This document shows, one piece after another, positions 12,984 to 25,247 of a DNA stretch of 64,000 nucleotides. Position 1 is the stretch's first letter; the number at the start of each line of letters is the position of its first letter. The translations under genes were made by a program, and so were the position numbers. The notes beneath the pieces were generated by a model, which searched no databases, was not told the origin of the DNA, and saw only the letters and a list, made by a program, of their open reading frames with translations. Source of the DNA: Sphagnum compactum (lineage: Eukaryota > Bryophyta > Sphagnopsida > Sphagnales); the NCBI GenBank assembly GCA_965153455.1, contig OZ234498.1, forward strand, positions 2,294,001 to 2,358,000. Reading direction: 5' to 3'.

Positions 12984-13245
12984 GATTCTTCAAGAACAAA
13001 ACTCTTGCGAATGTTTCTGTTAAGATCTTCAAGAACAAAACTCTTGGGAATGTTTCTGTCAAGATCTTCAAGAAGAAAAACTCTTGGGAATGTTCCTTCC
13101 GTCAAGATCTTCAAGAAGAAAACCCCTTGGGAATGTTTCTTCTGTCAAGATCTCCAAGAAGAAAAACTCTTAGGAAATGTTTTCTGTGTCTCTTTCGCAG
13201 TTTTTCTTGGGAAATGTTCTCTGTGTCTCCTTCGCAGTTTGTTTT
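12984..13245. repeat. Minisatellite, 39-43 bp period, with a second short duplication
   Basis: The unit GATCTTCAAGAA-AAAACTCTTGGGAATGTT begins at 12984, 13024, 13063, 13106 and 13149, with periods of 40, 39, 43 and 43 bp. Immediately after it a second unit (GGAAATGTT-TCTGTGTCT-CTTCGCAGTTT) occurs twice, at about 13172 and 13209. A 123-codon open frame (12878-13249) translates this as repeated K-I-F-K-N-K-T-L-G-N-V. The changing unit length breaks the register, so I treat it as a repeat and not a gene. Confidence 0.85.
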
Positions 13246-13308
13246 GTAGTGGAGTGTAGAGAAATTGCTCATGATGGTCAGGTTCAAAGAAATCAAAGGC
13301 ACGGAAAG

Positions 13309-13331
13309 ACACACACACACACACACACACA
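13309..13331. repeat. (CA)n microsatellite
   Basis: This is an uninterrupted AC dinucleotide tract of about eleven units. It lies in non-coding sequence. Confidence 0.95.
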
Positions 13332-13339
13332 AATAGATT

Positions 13340-15530
13340 GTAAAGCTCCATCAGAAAGTTGTTGTTTCATATATGTCCTTGGAGGCAATTGCAATAGGTT
13401 TTTTTTTCTAGATCTGTTTTCCAGTGAGACAAAAAGGTACCAGAAAACATCGGCCATTTGCTGTTGTTTTCTGAAAACTCCCACTGTGAAAGCCAAAGGC
13501 TCTTTGCATTTCTTCACGTCTCTTGCATGTTTGGTTGCAAAGTTGTAGATAGTTCTGAATCTGCTCATTTCCGTGCTTCGGTGACAAAGGATGACAATTC
13601 AAGAATCTGTGCTGCAGTTGGAACTTTTGTTTGGGACCCATGTTGGGAAAATATTGATTGATGGCCGTCTGTTTTGATTGGTTGACCCACAATCTGAAAT
13701 TTTTGCACAAGATGCTGTGCATTGCTCATCATGACATTTGTTTCAACACTTGGGTTTTGGTGGTCGCAGGACTCTATGATTGTATGACCCAGATGGCAGT
13801 CATTGACACTATTTCAAAGGGGAAAAAACAGTGTCATCCCTGCAGTAGGAATTGGAGGGTTTGTTGGAAGAGCTCCATCATGCTGCTTGCATGTGCTTTA
13901 GGAAGGAAACAACATATAAAGAATCTTGTGAAGAGCAAACAAATTGTGCTGCAGTGTAAGTATGGGTCTTTATAGGATTCAAACACCATCACAAACTTCT
14001 TATTTGATTTTGTTGTAATATCCAACTCTCTCTTTCTGGGTTTTCTTTGATGGTTTTGTTTCTCACAGTTTCAGGGTTCAGGGTTTATGAGGTCTTGTTT
14101 TTGTGGGTGTAAGGTGTTTGTTGCATTACTGGTGAGTGGAAAGCCAATTTGAAATTTTTGTTCTGGGATCACCAAACTGAAAAATCTGCATACGGACCTT
14201 GCCTGTGTACAACAGAAACCCTTTGCAGCAGCTTATGTCTGGCGCCAGATTGACTACAGCGCTTGAGTGAAGCTCTTCCTTCCATCATTCCTCCTCCCCG
14301 ACTATTGGCACATGATCAACACATGAATTGGCAATTTTCATTCTCCAGGTAAGACCAGCACCTCTCTTGTAGGTGCTTGTATTTGAATAAGGGAGGACTT
14401 CTGAACGAACTCTGCAAAAGTGAAGGTCACTGGAGCAAGCTTCAGCATATGGCACATAGATGCCATATGAAAAGCTCAGAGCTCGGTACTTGAATCCTTC
14501 AGCTTCTGTCTCTTAAACACCCATTCACAATTTACCTTGGCATCCTAACTGACTAGCCTTGATTAACAACTATTTAACAAATATTTGTGAGAAGTTTGAT
14601 TGATGGAATTTTGTCATGTTTCAAACATCTTGCCTACTTAACCAACCCTATTGAATGAATTATGGAAATCAAGACATGGGTTTCCATTTTCTTTTTTTCA
14701 AAAGATTCAAAAGATTTCATCTTTGCAACAACAAAAAAGAAGTGTGATTTCAAGTTTGTATAAGTCTTGTTATTATTGTGGGTGTGGACGATTGCTTAAC
14801 ATTTTGGTATAGAATGAACTTGTGATGGAGTTGTAGTTCCAACTAATTTGACAATAGCAAACTTCAAGTGATTGTGTAAGTTCCTAATTTAAATTTGTAA
14901 ATTGGATGTAGTGGATTAGGTCACATGATCTATGGATTATATCATTGTAATGTTTTAACAAAAGTTTGTTATTTGACGGTTGATATGTTTGTAATATTTT
15001 TATTTTGTCATTGTATTTCATGATAAAACATATGTCACTAGTGTGGTTTGAAGTGAGAATTCAGTTCTTCCCTTTTCATAGATTATGTGGTCTATGTCAT
15101 TAGTTGGGTTTTGTTGCCATTTGAAACACATTACAATGTTTATTGATTAGATGAACTAGTTCATAACGTGATATTTATATGTGCAAAAATAAATAGTTTG
15201 TATCCAATTTTTTTCTTCCAATTTTTTTGAAATTAGGCAATTTCTTCTAAAACTTCAAAAACATGAAATCTTGATGTTTAGAATCGTAAGAAACCACATT
15301 AGATAAATGTAAAAGAATTTAAATTTAAATATTCTTACACATGGTGTTGATAACAAAACTTTCAAACATTGAGAATAATTAGTCATAATATATGAACATC
15401 TCACTACCAAAATTCTTATGATATTCCATTATTAATATACAACTTTTTAAAAAATTTAAAATTTAAATTAAGATTTGATAGGACATAAAATTATGAACAA
15501 TTTGTGAATTCATCTTGAAAAAAAACATTT
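13340..15530. other. Intergenic region, no gene recognised
   Basis: From 13340 to about 14500 the composition is moderately balanced and could be transcribed or could hold decayed gene sequence, but no open frame carries a known motif. From 14500 onward it becomes AT-rich spacer. Confidence 0.4.
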
Positions 15531-15535
15531 ATAAA

Positions 15536-16245
15536 TTATTGGGTTAATGAACAATGAAACGAGGTCATTTTGATCATCAACTTGATTTCATCAAATAGTA
15601 CAAAAGTCATGTCAATCAACAACTTAATTTCAACTACAAAAACATTTTATGAAAAATCAAATCAACTAAAATAATACTCAATGATTTTTCATATAATAAT
15701 TTAATGATTTATAAACCTTTCCTTAACATTTATTCAAATTCAATTAAATTATGATAAAAGTTAAAAATTATAAATCACAATTCACAATCATTGACAAATG
15801 TTATTATAATATTAAATCCCCTTTTATAAATCATACCCTTACTTTTTAACATTCGATCTTTGATTTTAACCTTCATTTTTATATATTTATTTTAAATAAA
15901 ATTTGTATGATCTTTAATATTATTTCAACATGATAACAATTTGAAACCAAATTAAATTAACATGTTAACAAACCTAATGAATTAAATTGAATGGAACATA
16001 GGATTAAAGATAATTTATCAGGTTAACTTGCAATTAAATAAGCTTCTATAAATTATTGAGTCATCACGTCAATAACCCCAGGGTTGAATAACAAAACATG
16101 ATCATACTAGTCATCAACTTCACTTCATCAAACATTACAAAAATTATGTTAATCATCAACTTAACTTCGTCAATAAAAAATTCCTATGAAATTCAAAGCA
16201 ACTATTAAAATACATAAAGAACTGTTAAATAACAATTTAATGGGG
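15536..16245. repeat. Direct duplication of an AT-rich block, two diverged copies
   Basis: A block at about 15536-15715 and another at about 16055-16245 share order and wording: ATCATCAACTT followed by CTTCATCAAA, ACAAAA-T-ATGT-AATC, CAACTTAA and finally TAA-AATTTAATG. The offset is about 515 bp. It may be a duplicated fragment or the ends of a decayed repeat. Confidence 0.55.
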
Positions 16246-16249
16246 TGCG

Positions 16250-18750
16250 AAAATTTATTTAGCACTCGATTAAATTTGGTTGAATTACAAAAGGTGAACA
16301 AGAAAAGAAAATTTGAATGTTATTGATAAGTAAGAAGCTTAATTAAACTCCTCTTAATTTTTTTACTTAAAACTTCATTTGTAATATAAAAAAAATTATT
16401 TTACTTTGCATTAGAATAATTTACAAAAATATTGCACCATGAAATTTCACAATTCATGCACCACTTGTATCTCCTTACTCACGATCAAAAATTATTGAAC
16501 CTTTCACAATTTATGTTTATGAGATTTACTTTTGAAATTTTAAAACTTGTAATCTTTTAATTTCACATAATTCAAATAAAGATTATTTGTATGTCAACAT
16601 TGTTTCTTTTATTTCATAAGGGCTTTGAATTTTATTTTATTAATTTACATTGATTAGCCTTTTGATAAAATTATCAATGGCATAGGTGTGAATGATTTAC
16701 ATGCCCTTTTTTAAACCTATAAAAATTTCACAACAAGTTCATGATGGACTATGGTTAAATGATTAATATTCGATGAATAATGAATCTTAATAAAGATCTG
16801 ATGCGTTATGTCATTTAGAGAATATCAATTTTTTAAAATAATCAAAATTTATTATGATAAGATATGAAGAAGCATTATGTTGATGTTTAGTTAATGTTCG
16901 TGTTTTGATAGTCAACCTTGCTTTGCAACATTTATCATATCATATAATCCTAAAATCTAACATGCATAAAGTTATTGAAATGTTAATTTCAAAGGTAACA
17001 ATGATACAAAATCTTATAAGGTTTTATTTTTGAAATCAAAAGTTATACTTTAAAATCAAAAGTTATTTCAACCAAATTTGAAGAATAAATGACTTTAAAC
17101 CCTCTATTTTCAACAAGTGTAGTTTTCTTATTAACCTCAAGGCTATTACAAGGGAACTGCACTTGTTAGAAGTAGATGATGCTAAAATTTTGAGAGAACA
17201 TTATACACTTCCTACACTAAAACCATTTGAAAATTGAAACAAATCCATCCGTGGATCTAAAAGAAAAATTATTTCATGAACTCTAACTATAACTACTTGT
17301 TACACATAACTTTCTTTCATGCTCTTTTGTTTACACACCATTGCTTTCATGAATAATAATTTTCACATATAATAAACTATTTTTCCTCTCACACACTCAT
17401 TCTCCTCCCAAAAATACAAGATAAGACTTTTATAAAAAAAATCAAAAATTTCCCATGATCCTTTCTTGAGTTTATTTTCCTTGTCCAATGAAAGTTTGTG
17501 AAAATCCTTCATTACATTCAATGGTTATCACATTCTTTATGAACCAATGTGAATAAAAAATTATTTGACTTTTCAATGATGTTTAAGATGAAAATTTTTG
17601 TACTCAATGAAACACTAAAAGTTTTCATCCTTCAATCAAAATAGGATGATAATTTTCATGACCAATGAAATTGAGTGACTCATCATTTTCCCTACTTTCA
17701 ATATTTTTATTCAGTCTTTGAATTGAATCCTTATTAACTCCATTCGTTTGATTCCAACATCCTATTTTTTCATTATAATTATTTCAAAGTAATTAACTTC
17801 TAAGATAATTTATCGATAGTAATAAATAAACATCCTTGAGTTCCCATTTGACTAAGTCAATGCAATAGCGTAAATAATGTTCGCATGTGATATTTACCTA
17901 TTTAATACCCTGTAATTCTTCTTACCATGTACTAATAATTGTGTAGTCCATAGTAAATTGTATTAGTTATTTGTGCAGTACATAATAAATTGGAAAATAA
18001 AAAAATTATTACAAGAATTCCCATGTATTTTTTAGATCCATTGTCGAAATTAAAATTTCATGAATCTTTCGAAACTAAAATGTCAAGGTTTTCATGTGAT
18101 TCCGCTATCACCATCACACATTACGCATACCGTAATTTTTTAAATAATAATGTCAACCTTCTTCGAATGCAACCAAATCACTTCAACTACCCTTTTGGTT
18201 TTAATTAATGAAAGTGAAAATTTAATCATGGCAGATGATGCTACTATGTTCTTAAATATTCTAATTATGTTAATAAAAAATTAAAAATTTGAAAGAACAT
18301 CACTTGATGTGAATGTCTCTCATTAACCACGCAAAAAAGTTTGTTTAGAAAAATAATCTACACACGAGTCAATCGTTCAACATGGGATTATCAATTCTTT
18401 TAATCCACATGCCTCGACGATCTATTTAAAATTTGTTTCTGCTTGTGAAACCACATTAGAATGGTTCAAAGAATGTAAATGCGAAGATGATAATGTTTAT
18501 CTTCACTATCAAACCTAAATTCCCAATAATGTCCATTATCATTAACTACGAGGTCTAATCAACCTTTTTTTTTCGGAACATCAAGTCAAATACCTCGTTT
18601 GCATCATTCGTCGCATTCTAAATTTTTTACATTTGTGATCTTTTCCATTTAAGTTGTTTACTAAGTCGTAGTTATTTGAAGTTACTTAACTGAAAATGCT
18701 AATATTTAAATTTGATTTCAGTTATGTTTAAGGAACCTAATGTAAATGAA
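16250..18750. other. AT-rich spacer
   Basis: I see no gene or well-preserved repeat. Open frames are short and have no motif. Confidence 0.5.
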
Positions 18751-18759
18751 TAAGGATGT

Positions 18760-19330
18760 CCTAAGACAAAATTCTGAAAAAAAATCTTATGAATACATTA
18801 TTAACAACAATATGCTTCCGTTGTGTGCAAGGCATTGAAAGTTTCAAACTAAAAAAGTGTCTCAGAAGGCCCTGTAGGAGAAGAAGGCAGAACAGTGCAC
18901 TGTTGACCTTCAATTCATACTCCATTGCACACTCGAAAAGCGCAATCTGAAGCTTTCCAGCATCCAAGATGGTTGGAGGAGCTGACCAAACTATAATAAT
19001 AAACAAATAAACTTGGGCGCAGACTTGTGATGTTTGCTTCGACTGCAGATGCATCGCACACTAAGATGTACCTGAAAACAAGCTACAGATGGTGTATCTC
19101 ATAGTGAAGACAGAGCTCTTGAGAGGCAAAACCTGGATAATGCTCATGCAAGGAAACAAGTGAAGAGCGACCAAAACTTGTTCTCCAACATCTTATCACT
19201 GACTTGAGGCACTGCCATTTTTATATTTGTGGTGCCCTGTCCTCCCAACAACAACACCCACATACGATTGTTGAACGATTGGATTAATTTTCCGTAATTT
19301 GATGAAGCTCCAATTGAATCATCTGCACAT
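18760..19330 (-). other. Gene-like segment of uncertain status (minus strand)
   Basis: The minus strand has a 97-codon open frame (19054-18761) with a moderately hydrophobic, non-repetitive product and a plausible acceptor (CTCCTACAG) inside it. The upstream 19.1-19.24 kb contains an ATG followed by a short frame. Composition is less AT-rich than the flanks and a GC-rich island lies just upstream. I recognise no family and could not assemble a convincing spliced model; it may be a degraded gene or a fragment of one. Confidence 0.2.
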
Positions 19331-19660
19331 GAACAAAATCGGACGATGTTGCTGCAACGAGCGCAAAGTCGGTCATGTCACGGCGGTAGGGTTTCGGATG
19401 TTGTAAACCCGGCCGCCATCCCTCCGTTCATTTTTCCTGATGTGCGCACTAAGGTTGACACTCGAGTCGATGACCTCCGGCCGAGTGCTCCACCCTCCCC
19501 CGCGTGCGCGCGCACTGGCGGCAAAGTGCTTCAGAGGGAGAGAGCGGGGGCGTTGCGCTCACGCCTATAGCAACGAAGTGTTTCCCAGGGAGAGAGTCGG
19601 GGCGTTGCGCTTGCGCCTGCAGCAGCGACGTGTTTCCCAGGGAGATGTTCATCAATTTCC
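19330..19660. other. GC- and CpG-rich island with a 52-bp tandem repeat
   Basis: A sharply GC-rich block sits in very AT-rich DNA, with many CpG dinucleotides (for example GCGTGCGCGCGCAC). Inside it, AGGGAGAG-like units recur at 19535, 19587 and 19639, exactly 52 bp apart, each with GGCGTTGCGCT or the variable TAGCAACGAAG/CAGCAGCGACG segment. Frames open on both strands here reflect high GC and not recognised coding sequence. It could be a promoter of a lost minus-strand gene or part of a repeat. Confidence 0.6.
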
Positions 19661-19724
19661 AACCTTTGCACAATAGTGATAATTGTAACATGCAACCCCC
19701 AAATTATTAAATATAAATTAACTT

Positions 19725-20035
19725 CATAATAAATTTTCTACTCCAATAATTATAGTTTTCCAATCGAAAGTTTGATAAGGTTGAAATTATATGTAAAAAT
19801 AACTTAAATATTAATCTAACATTGTTTCAAATATTGAACAAATCCATTGTTATAATTAAAAAAATCTTAAATTTAGAACAAAATTTTAAAGATTACATTT
19901 AAGATGAATTCACAATAGACCCCTTCTACTTTCAACAATTATATCTTTACAACAAAAAATTTAATAAAGTTGAAATTTTGTGTGAATATGTTTTAGGTAC
20001 TAATCTAACATTTTTTCAATTTTTAAACAAATTCA
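19725..20035. repeat. Direct duplication, about 185-bp period
   Basis: Two blocks (about 19725-19850 and 19910-20035) share TTCTACT-CAA-AATTATA, GTTGAAATT and ACTAATCTAACATT/ATTAATCTAACATT followed by TTTCAA and ACAAAT-CATT. They are adjacent and diverged. Confidence 0.6.
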
Positions 20036-20169
20036 TTCAAGGGAAAAACAAGCTTAAAAAGGAGTCCTATGTGTGTTTTTTTGAATCTATGGTATTTTAT
20101 TTGTGTTCAAAAGTGAGAGATTTATGATTGAAAAAATTGTGTGAAAGGAAGAAAAAACCTTATTATACA

Positions 20170-21600
20170 TATGTACGAACATCTCATCCATCCCGTCATC
20201 CGTCTGTTTAAACCGGACGGACATCACATTCAAATGAGAGAAGATGGATTTTGATAAGTCCATATAATATTACTTTAACTTTTCCCCTTTGTTAATAAAT
20301 TATTATTTTTACATTCTCATTTATTAAAAACAAATTCAGTCAATAAATAACTATTTTTCATTTTCTAAAAAGTTTTTGATTTTTTCCTTGCAATGATAAT
20401 ATTCGTTACCCACTTTATTTATTAACTTATTTAGTACCGGGTTTGTCTGTTTATTTGTTTACCCAAGCGCAAATGCAGACGCAATTTTTTTAATGTAAAA
20501 ATCTCAGAAATAGCCATAGGATGAGACCACCATCGAAATATGTCTGGAATATGGGGGCCTCCCATAACATAGAAGTCGAAACATGGTTCCTTCCCAAAAT
20601 AAAAACATGTTTTGTGATGTTTCATTTTGACCCTTCCCCCCTCTTTCGTACAATTTATATACATGGAAGTCGATCAAAGCAAACAACATAACGATAAAAA
20701 ATGAGGGGTTATTGATAATGTCTTACGAAATACATGGGGAACATAGAGACACCTGCCCCAAAATAGAATTAGCAGATGTCGTCCATCGTGGCATTCATAA
20801 TTCATACATGAAGGCCACATGCAACTATCCAAGAGCAAGATTTGGAGGGCTACTTTTTCCACCTCATTTTCAAAAGGTTTTGTACATTTTCAGAAGGATA
20901 ATTAAGATTTTTTTTTTCCTAAAGATTTTATAAAAAGAACCATTGTGTTGATTTTTATTTTTATTTTAAAAATTTTGGGTGGGGGTTTGAGCTTGAAACA
21001 TTGTTCCGTGACTTCTCAGGGGTGCGACTTGATTCTGCAATCTGTAGGCGACGATGACGACAAAAAAAAAAAAAGTGAAATAATTAAAAGTAGCCATGCA
21101 TCGCAACAAAGTTGTACCAAAAGCTCACACCAACGGCATCATAGAGAAAGGTTGTGAAAGTACCGGAACACTAAGATCTCAGGTTGGCGTGCGGACGTGC
21201 AGAAGTTACTGTTGCTGCTGCTTGCAACACGGGACCTTGCAGGCCAAGATCCGTCGATGGATCCACGCGGAGACATGGGGGAGAGCGAGCAGCAGGCAGA
21301 AAATAGAAGGATGGCGAAATGGATGTGATGCTCGTCCGGTTAGATGACGGGACGGCTTCAGGGGAGGCCTCCGACGTCTTTTACTGTCCGTAGCTACTCC
21401 TGCTGCTGCGGCTCTTGTTGCTGTAAATAGACGGATTTCATTCATCCGGCTGGATGACGGGACGGATGACGATTCGAGCGGATTCAGGGGAGGCTACTTG
21501 ACAAGATGAATGAGATGTCCGTACGGGACGGCTTCAAGGGAAACTACTTGACGGGATGGATGATGTCCGTACCGTCCGGAGTCAGGGGAAGGAACTTTCT
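20170..21600. mobile_element. Candidate DNA transposon remnant with inverted, subterminal CCGTCATCC repeats
   Basis: At the left, 20180-20235 contains CATCCATCCCGTCATCCGTC and an inverted CCGGACGG. At the right, 21340-21600 contains several inverse copies: GATGACGGGACGG at about 21343 and 21453, TTGACGGGATGGATGATGTCCG at about 21549-21570, and CGTACGGGACGGCTTCA. The opposed clusters bracket about 1.4 kb that includes a GC-rich right part with repeated TTCAGGGGAGG. Clustered subterminal repeats in inverse orientation are typical of non-autonomous DNA transposons. I could not place exact termini or a target duplication, and no transposase is visible. Confidence 0.4.
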
Positions 21601-24600
21601 TCCTTTAATATATATAATTCCTTTATATAATTCCTTTAATATATATGTGTGTTATTCATGAACACAAGAGCATGTGCAAATAAAAAACATAGAAAAACAT
21701 TATGTGTGACAAATAGTGATAATTGAATGGTTATGAAATAATTTAATGAACAATTTTCTAAACTTTTAGAATTTTTTTTTTTAATAAATTATAATTGGAT
21801 TTGATTCAAACTTCAAACAATACCAGTGTATGAGTTGAAGAATGTCCTCACAAAGTTTTAACATCATTCAAGTTTTTGTGAAATAAATGTTCATGCTAAA
21901 AGTAGAAGGGGTGTAACCTAAAAATAATGTCATCTGTTTTTCTGTGGATGAAGGCTACAACTAACTTAGACTGTGGCTCGACTACTAGTGGCACGGTGCT
22001 TTAATGGCACCGAAAAATCAGCTTCTAATATGTTTATGTATTTGGTGTGTTTTGTTGCTTTACAAGTTATGACGTAGGGAGTTTCGTGAGTTAGCTGTTG
22101 AGATGGAATGTAATCTCTGCAGCTCAATGAAAATGCTTCAGGAGTTCTATGGATTAGATTTCTGGAAGAAGATTGGTAGGAGGATTTTGGGGAAGCAAAG
22201 AGATGAGATGAAAAGGAAGATATTTAAGGCAAGCTGAGGAAGTGAAAGAGGTGTTGGGGTGTGATGAAAGAGAAGTTAAATTGTTGGACTTGTTGTAGGA
22301 TTCAAAAGTGTGATCATATTTTGATTTTGCGATGTGGTACATAGGTAGAAGCAGAACTTGATCAAGAGGACTGGATCAGAAGAATCCTGACGAGAAAACT
22401 TCCGCTATGTTAAGAATGTCAGGAAAAGGTTCAGAGTTGTTGCATGTGTTTCTGTAGGGACCAACACAAGGGAGAGGATGAGTGTGTCTAGGATTTCTGG
22501 AATGGTTGCGAGGCAGTTCATGCGTGATGTTTCTGGGGATTTTGAATTGGGTATGGAATGTGTTTTGTCCTGAAAAAAATACTTACTGTTTAGTGGGAAC
22601 TCCAGAGAGTTTTGGGACTGAGGGGATGTTGGGAAGTAGTGATGTTAGGACTGGCTGACTCTACCCTGAATTTCTGTCCAATCTTTGAGACTGAACCATG
22701 TTGAAGTAGTAGAGTTAATCTCTATGGGGATTCTGTTGTTGGGTATGAGTTGCCAGCCACATAAAACAACCTGTTAACTCGTAGAGAGGAAATCAAGATG
22801 AGTGCCTGATCCTTTGTGGTCCATAGAATTAAGGCCATAGAATTTATATGTCTGTTAGGATCTTGAAAAAGAATAATATTTGAATCAGAATTATCATGCT
22901 TGAATAAAAGTTTCAAAAACATACTTTAGACCATGAATGTCTAGCAATGGGGATGTGCACACTGCAGAAAGTATTCCCCTTGTTATTTTGGTGACAGGGG
23001 TCCAAGATGATTTTTTCCCAATGTTATCAAAATAGCTCTTGGGTTTAAAAGCATATCTTTAAACTGCAAAAATAAAAACTTATGAAATTTTATATGAATG
23101 TTGCTTCTAAAGTTAATTTTCCAAGAACTTTATCCATATTAAATTTGAAGGTTATTTAAAATTGTTATAACAATTTGAGTGACGAGCCAAACTATCAACA
23201 AATAATGAACTTTCAACTAGACACCAACACAATACTTATTCATAGATTGTTATTGTAAGTTATGATTTTTTTAATATGTTTAGTAATAACTAAATGGACA
23301 CATAATAGGTTCCTTCATATGATTCATTACATGCCATTAAACAACATCTAAATTTGTTAAAACATAATTACATGATAATTTCGCCCCCAAACAAATTTTG
23401 TGGAATACATGTTTTTAAATTGAAAATGTGCAAAAATAATTTCATAGTTGAGCTAGTTGTTTACCGATGAGAATAAAATTAAATGACAAGATGCACTTGG
23501 TTGACAAAACTTCAAAACTTTGAACATGTGCCATCAAATTTGTGAAGTAGGCTAATTTGTGATTCCTTTAGTTGAGGTTGTGTTGTAAAAAAGAACACAT
23601 CTCAAAGAGGTTTAAACTTGATTAATTTACAAATGAATAATAAATTCACAAAATGTAATTATTATTATGTAATTATTTATAAATTAAATTTGGTAATTTA
23701 CTTAGTGGTTAGATTTCATGATTTAATTATGGTCATAGCTTCAATTAATGTGCAAGATTCACACATGATAATTCATGTGCAAAATCTTTGCCACGTTAAT
23801 GTGCATGTAAAATCACATGAGGAGCCATGTGATGTGTAATTTCTTTTTAAAAACAATTATTTGATTTCTTTTCGGTTAGTATATAAAGGAATGTTTGTGA
23901 CATTTGGAAACATTTTCACTTGGTGAAATAAGTCGTTATATGAACGCAAAGTTTTATGAAATATAATTGTGAAAAGAATTGAAACTTTAATTTTCAAAGG
24001 TTTTGACATAGTTTATGATTATATGAAATTTCTGATAGGAAAATAATGTGGCACAATAGTTATACATAAAAAATAAAAAGGTGAAATGATATTTGTGTAA
24101 AACAAGAACATAAATTTCCATAATTATGCAATAAACATACATAGTTTTAGTCTTATACCCGATTGTTGGTTTACATGCCCATGTACACCCATATGTGACC
24201 ACTTGTACCCATGTGTGAACTATGAATGAATTAAAACTCAATTAAGAATAAATTAAAAACTGATTGAAAATTAATTAGAAGTGAATGCATTGCAAACTAC
24301 GTTGTATTTAATTTGTTATTCCTATTTAATGTTTGCCAATCTAGGGGTATCTTTTTTATTAAAAAAAAACCAAAAGAAACCCTTAGAAAAAAAGGATAAA
24401 ACCAAAATAATCCCTAATAAAAGGGGGGGGGGGGTAATATGGATCATTAAATGTATAGTTAATATTATTCATAGTTAAAACTTAAAACTAGCCAATTAAA
24501 AAGAAGGCTATTTATAATTTCTGTCATATAGGAAATTATGATATTATGTTAGGGACATGGTTTTTTTCAATTTTTTTGATATCAAACATTTGGCGAAAAT

Positions 24601-24780
24601 TTCCATAAATCTAGCAAAATAAGTCGAATTTACGTAAGGAAGGAATTTCCAAAATAGAAAGAATCCCAAATTTTTGGTCCAAGAAAAGACGACAAAATTT
24701 GTCGAGAAAAAGTCATTGGAAGTGAGGGACCCAGATGGGCTTATAGTTTGAAATTTCTAGGGTTTAGTAAACGAATACAT
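21601..24780. other. Intergenic region, no gene recognised
   Basis: The sequence is AT-rich to moderately balanced. 21.9-22.95 kb is more balanced and has open frames, but none has a motif I know. A run of about 13 G occurs at 24422-24435. Confidence 0.5.
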
Positions 24781-24784
24781 TACA

Positions 24785-24866
24785 CACCAGGGACGAGATT
24801 CGATCGTGCGACGTGCGCAATAGTACGTGACGAGTTCCGCCACTGAGCTAGCAGCACTAGCGGAGC
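24785..24866 (-). other. tRNA-like sequence (SINE head or tRNA relic)
   Basis: On the minus strand an exact A-box-like TAGCTCAGTGG (about 24850-24838) is followed by a degenerate B box GATCGAATCTCG (about 24806-24795). The acceptor arm does not close and the spacing is tRNA-like but the anticodon arm is not convincing. It is therefore a relic or a SINE promoter, not a functional tRNA. It lies about 400 bp upstream of the TOM20 start. Confidence 0.45.
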
Positions 24867-25247
24867 AAAAAAACACTGTATTTTGTCGCCGTGCACCAAC
24901 TTTCTCTCTTTTGTTCCTCTTGTTGTTGTTGGTGCCGTGTTGCTCTCCGTTTAGAATTTTTTCCCTCTGATCTTCACAATCTCTTGTTGAGGTTTTCTTT
25001 TCCTGGTTTTGTTGGTAGGGATTTTGTTCTTGTGTTTTTTTTTCTGTGCTGGAGATGTTTTTTATTTTTTGTTTTTCTCCTGGAGATTTTGTCACGGGAG
25101 GAGTGTTGGAGAAGGATTTGAAACAAGTCGGAGTCTGTTCAGATTTTCTTGAGTAGATTTTTTTGTTTTTTTTGTTTTTGTTGTTGTTGTTGTTGTGGTT
25201 GTGGTGAGAGAGGGAGGTTTGGGAGGAAGTTTGGACGGCGGAAGGGG

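Noticed and set aside
12878-13249. 123-codon frame with K-I-F-K-N-K-T repeats as a gene
   Set aside because: Unit lengths of 39, 40 and 43 bp do not keep one frame, and no splice or start context supports it.
20945-21157. DDDDKKKK peptide in a short open frame
   Set aside because: It arises from GATGACGAC followed by an A-run; there is no gene context.
24785-24866. Functional tRNA gene on the minus strand
   Set aside because: A and B boxes are present but the acceptor and anticodon arms do not pair.
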